Below are positions 33,269 to 35,798 of a DNA stretch of 35,798 bases, piece by piece. The stretch lies in assembly GCF_003696205.1 (NCBI RefSeq), contig NZ_RFFI01000034.1:1-35798 (forward strand), written 5' to 3'. The stretch's first letter is position 1, and every line of letters starts with the position of its first letter. Made by a program: the position numbers and the translations under genes. The DNA comes from Cellulomonas triticagri. Lineage in GTDB: Bacteria; Actinomycetota; Actinomycetes; Actinomycetales; Cellulomonadaceae. The notes below the pieces were generated by a model that did no database searches, was not told the origin of the DNA, and worked only from the letters and a program-made list of their open reading frames with translations.

Positions 33269-33721
33269 TCACTGGAACAACCAGACCACGACGACGATGG
33301 AGCGGCCACGCCAGTCGAGGCGCAGCTCGTGGGTGAGCGAGGTCCCGGGGACCTCCGGGAGCACGGTGGCGACGACCGGCAGGCTCAGCGAGCCCTGGGT
33401 CGGGAGCAGCGCCTTGACGTTGCCGCCGACGACGTTGGCGACCTCGCCGAAGGCGTCGTTCAGGTCCTCGGGACCGACCGGCTCGTCGGCGCCCATGCCC
33501 AGCAGGGCGCGGGTGAGCTCGTGGGCGGTCTCGAGGTCCGTGGTGACGGCGGCGCGACCGGCCAGCTCGCCGTGCACGTCGACCCAGGCGACCAGCGGCT
33601 CGGCGGCGACGGGCAGCTCGCCGTCCCAGGGGCGCAGGTAGCCCGGCTCGCCGTCGATCATCGCGGAGAAGACCTCCTCGGCGATCGCGTACACCTGGTC
33701 GTGCTCGACGGCGGCGGTCAT
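33269..33721 (-). CDS. cheX: CheX-family CheY-P phosphatase
   Basis: A 150-residue cytoplasmic protein whose central helix EDLNDAFGEVANVVGGNVKALLP (85-107) has the CheX/CheC E-x-x-N signature (Glu93, Asn96) with the trailing Gly-Gly-Asn. Beta strands with VAWVDVHGELAGRAAVTTD before it, and a C-terminal LRLDWRGRSIVVVVWLF strand, fit the CheX fold. CheX dimers remove the phosphate from CheY-P and so reset motor signalling. Its start codon overlaps the stop of the preceding cheY by 4 nt (ATGA). A 67-bp gap follows before the second cheY. Confidence 0.85.
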   Translation of the reverse strand: MTAAVEHDQVYAIAEEVFSAMIDGEPGYLRPWDGELPVAAEPLVAWVDVHGELAGRAAVTTDLETAHELTRALLGMGADEPVGPEDLNDAFGEVANVVGGNVKALLPTQGSLSLPVVATVLPEVPGTSLTHELRLDWRGRSIVVVVWLFQ

Positions 33722-34101
33722 ACGTGCTCCTCGGCAGGGATCAGCCCGAGCAGGTCGAGCTTGTCGCGGATGGCGTCAGGGGTGAACGGCTTGATCAGGT
33801 ACTCGTGGGCGCCCGCCGCGAGGGCGCGCACGATCTGGCCGTGCTCGCTCTCGGTGGTGACCATCATCAGCGTGATGTCGCGCCAGGCGCTGTTGGCGCG
33901 GACCCTCGTGACGAAGGTGAGGCCGTCCATCACGGGCATGTTCCAGTCGATGCAGGCGAGGTCGACCTCCTCCCCGGACTCCAGCAGGTCGAGGGCCTGC
34001 TGGCCGTCTCCCGCCTGGAGCGTGGTGAACCCCAGCTCCTCCAGGGCCGCCGAGACGATGCGTCGCATCGTCCTCGAGTCGTCGATGACGAGGGCTCTCA
34101 T
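33718..34101 (-). CDS. cheY: CheY chemotaxis response regulator
   Basis: A 127-residue receiver domain. Asp7/Asp8 (VIDDSR), phosphoacceptor Asp52 (CIDWNMPVMDG), Thr82/Thr83 (MVTTESE) and Lys104 (LIKPF) are intact. The ATG at 34101 has AAGGAG 8 nt upstream; a longer open frame in this phase, reaching 34878, is a shadow of cheR. The start overlaps the cheR stop by 4 nt and the stop overlaps the cheX start by 4 nt. The direct link with cheR, cheB and cheX makes it the better candidate for the motor-binding CheY of the two. Confidence 0.95.
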   Translation of the reverse strand: MRALVIDDSRTMRRIVSAALEELGFTTLQAGDGQQALDLLESGEEVDLACIDWNMPVMDGLTFVTRVRANSAWRDITLMMVTTESEHGQIVRALAAGAHEYLIKPFTPDAIRDKLDLLGLIPAEEHV

Positions 34102-35105
34102 CGCGTCACTCCTTGTTCGAATGCCGAGCCGGTGGGGCGCGTGCGCGTCGGGGGGAAGGTGGTCGTGGTCGTGCTCGCCGTGACCGGCCGGGCGAGGCCC
34201 GGGCGGGTGGCGGGTGCGAAGGGCGCCGGGGTCGTTCCCGGGACGACCCCCGCGAGGGTGCTGGGTGCGGGGCGCGGGCTGGGGACCGCACCGGCCTGCA
34301 CGGGCCGGTAGACCGACCCGCGGTCGACCGGCACGCGCTCCCAGTCGTGGTCCACGCCGATGGTGGTCTCCGCGGCCCCGAGGACGAGGAACCCGCCGGG
34401 CCGGAGCACGCGGTGCACCCGGGACAGGATCGAGCGCTTGGTCTCGAGGTCGAAGTAGATGAGCACGTTCCGCAGGAACACGATGTCGAACGGGCCGTGC
34501 GGCGGGAGGTCCAGCAGGTTGTGCTGCTGGAACGTGATGGTGCGGCGCAGCTCCTCGGCGATCTGCCAGTCGTGGCCGTTGCGCGTGAAGTAGCGGACCA
34601 TCATCGGCGCGGGCAGGCCGCGGTTGACCTCGAGCTGGGAGTACCGGCCGGAGCGGGCCTGGGCGAGCACCCGCTCGGACAGGTCGGTCGCGGTGATGTC
34701 GAACCGGGCCCCGGGGCCGAGCACGTCGGACAGCGTCATGGCCAGCGAGTACGGCTCCTGCCCGGTGGAGCAGGCCGCCGACCAGACGCGCAGCGTGTCG
34801 AGCACCGGCCGCTCGGCCCGCAGCGCAGGGACGATGTGGGTGCGCAGCGCGCTGAACGGGGTGTTGTCGCGGAACCACGACGTCTCGTTGGTGGTGAGGG
34901 CGTCGACGATCTGCGTCAGGTCGGCCTCGCGCTGGGCGGCGCGGACCTCGCGGATGTAGGCGTCGACGCCGGGGTGGCCGGCGTCGCGGGCGATGGGCAG
35001 CAGGCGCGACTCGACGAGGTACTCCTTGCCGGTCTCCAGCTGGATGGCGCTGCGTCGGCGGACCACGTCGGCGACGAACGCGAAGGTGTCCTGGGTCAGG
35101 CTCAC
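34098..35105 (-). CDS. cheR: CheR chemoreceptor methyltransferase
   Basis: A 335-residue SAM-dependent enzyme that methylates glutamates of chemoreceptors. The N-terminal helical domain (1-70) and TTNETSWFRD (71-80) are classical; the SAM site has SAACSTGQEPYSLAM (109-123), ITATDLSERVL, and FLRNVLIYFD (210-219), followed by LRPGGFLVLGAAE. Residues about 270-335 are an added Pro/Thr/Ala-rich tail (with a TTTTT run) beyond the usual 270-290 residues, probably disordered and perhaps a tether. The GTG at 35105 overlaps the cheB stop by 4 nt (GTGA) and has GGAGG upstream; the longer frame upstream is a cheB shadow. Confidence 0.95.
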   Translation of the reverse strand: MSLTQDTFAFVADVVRRRSAIQLETGKEYLVESRLLPIARDAGHPGVDAYIREVRAAQREADLTQIVDALTTNETSWFRDNTPFSALRTHIVPALRAERPVLDTLRVWSAACSTGQEPYSLAMTLSDVLGPGARFDITATDLSERVLAQARSGRYSQLEVNRGLPAPMMVRYFTRNGHDWQIAEELRRTITFQQHNLLDLPPHGPFDIVFLRNVLIYFDLETKRSILSRVHRVLRPGGFLVLGAAETTIGVDHDWERVPVDRGSVYRPVQAGAVPSPRPAPSTLAGVVPGTTPAPFAPATRPGLARPVTASTTTTTFPPTRTRPTGSAFEQGVTR

Positions 35106-35798
35106 GGCCGACCTCCGATCGGGGATGCGGGGCGTCCTGCGCGGGCGAGGACGGACTCGAGGGTGGGGGCGACCTCGCCCAGGGGCAGCACGCGGTGGGC
35201 GAACCCGGCGGACGCGACGGCCCCGGGCATGCCCCACACGACGCTGGTCGGCTCGTCCTGCACGAGCACGGTGCCGCCGGCGCCGACGACGTCCTCGCAC
35301 CCGGTGCGGCCGTCGGCGCCCATGCCGGTGAGCACGACGGCGAGCAGCTGCCCGCCGAGCTCCCGGACGGCGGAGCGGAACAGGACGTCGACGGCGGGCC
35401 GGCAGAAGTTCACGGGCGGGCCGTCGGTGAGCTTGGCCCGGAGCATCCCCGCGGAGCGGCTGAGCTCGAGGTGGTGGTCGCCGGGCGCGATGTACACGGT
35501 GCCGGGCTGCAGCAGGTCGCCGTCGGCGGCCTCGACCACCGTCGCCGGTCCGAGCCGGTCCAGGCGGGTGGCGAGCTGCCGGGTGAACACCGGCGGCATG
35601 TGCTGCACCACGAGCACGGGCACGGGCGGCGGGGCGGACAGCGACCCGAGCACCTTGGACAGCGCCTCGGGGCCGCCGGTGGACGAGCCGATGATGATCG
35701 CGCTGACCGGGTGCGGGGCGGGCGCCGTGCGGGGCACGACGGTCCGGCGCGCGGCGACCGGGGCGGGGGCCGCGGCGGCACCGGCGAGCGGGCGGCGG
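35102..35798 (-). CDS. cheB: CheB methylesterase, C-terminal part (runs off window)
   Basis: The reading frame is open from the stop at 35102 through the right edge of the window, so the N-terminus is missing. The visible 231 residues are an Ala/Pro/Arg-rich linker of about 30 residues, then the whole methylesterase/deamidase domain. The catalytic Ser is in GSSTGGPEAL, the His in VVQHMPP and the Asp in LTGMGADG; IAPGDHHLEL and VNFCRPAVDVLF are also typical. The linker implies an upstream receiver domain, as in standard CheB, outside the window. A GTG at 35737 is inside the linker and is not considered the true start. CheB removes methyl groups that CheR adds, for adaptation. Confidence 0.94.
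   Translation of the reverse strand, partial: RRPLAGAAAAPAPVAARRTVVPRTAPAPHPVSAIIIGSSTGGPEALSKVLGSLSAPPPVPVLVVQHMPPVFTRQLATRLDRLGPATVVEAADGDLLQPGTVYIAPGDHHLELSRSAGMLRAKLTDGPPVNFCRPAVDVLFRSAVRELGGQLLAVVLTGMGADGRTGCEDVVGAGGTVLVQDEPTSVVWGMPGAVASAGFAHRVLPLGEVAPTLESVLARAGRPASPIGGRP

Overview
The window is very GC-rich DNA with GTG starts, frequent 4-nt ATGA/GTGA gene overlaps and Gram-positive actinobacterial hallmarks: a DtxR/IdeR regulator with every metal ligand in place, an NlpC/P60 hydrolase behind a ydaO (c-di-AMP) riboswitch, an LAXTG wall-anchor protein, an LCP ligase, and CheX-type chemotaxis genes. This suggests a motile, high-GC actinobacterium, most likely Micrococcales of the Cellulomonas kind. 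The assignment is inferred from gene content only.

Layout. 1-10.7 kb is mainly housekeeping: the start of a Pro/Thr-rich protein running off the left edge, an Lrp/AsnC regulator, a tandem UspA protein, an HNH endonuclease, the riboswitch-controlled NlpC/P60 protein, dtxR/ideR divergent from serC, an LAXTG surface protein, a DUF4012 membrane protein, and a coupled marR-MFS exporter pair. 10.7-12 kb is a repeat-rich island: two related ~60-bp palindromes bracket a DUF559/AbiEi-like gene, with a G-rich 8-bp tandem array beside it. 12-15 kb holds UDP-glucose dehydrogenase and a purine permease.

15.1-32.2 kb is a large surface-polysaccharide locus of two converging operons that meet at a shared terminator near 21.07 kb. 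The plus-strand operon has two GT4 glycosyltransferases, a Wzm/TagG-like permease, a Wzt/TagH-like ATPase and UDP-GlcNAc 2-epimerase. The minus-strand operon has an LCP ligase, a CgeB-like + GT2 protein, UDP-ManNAc dehydrogenase, a 1614-residue fusion (FkbM methyltransferase, long coiled coil, CgeB-like GT, GT2-like, beta-sandwich, GT4) and a DUF6270 + alpha/beta-hydrolase protein. Together they could make UDP-ManNAcA, assemble a polymer containing it, methylate and possibly size or acylate it, export it through an ABC transporter, and attach it to peptidoglycan.

32.35-35.8 kb is a chemotaxis operon on the minus strand (cheB, cheR, cheY, cheX, cheY, cheX-like), translationally coupled at four of its five junctions; cheB runs off the right edge.

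The most interesting features are the methyltransferase-coiled-coil-polymerase fusion and the palindrome-flanked DUF559 gene. No tRNA, rRNA, CRISPR array or complete insertion sequence was seen.
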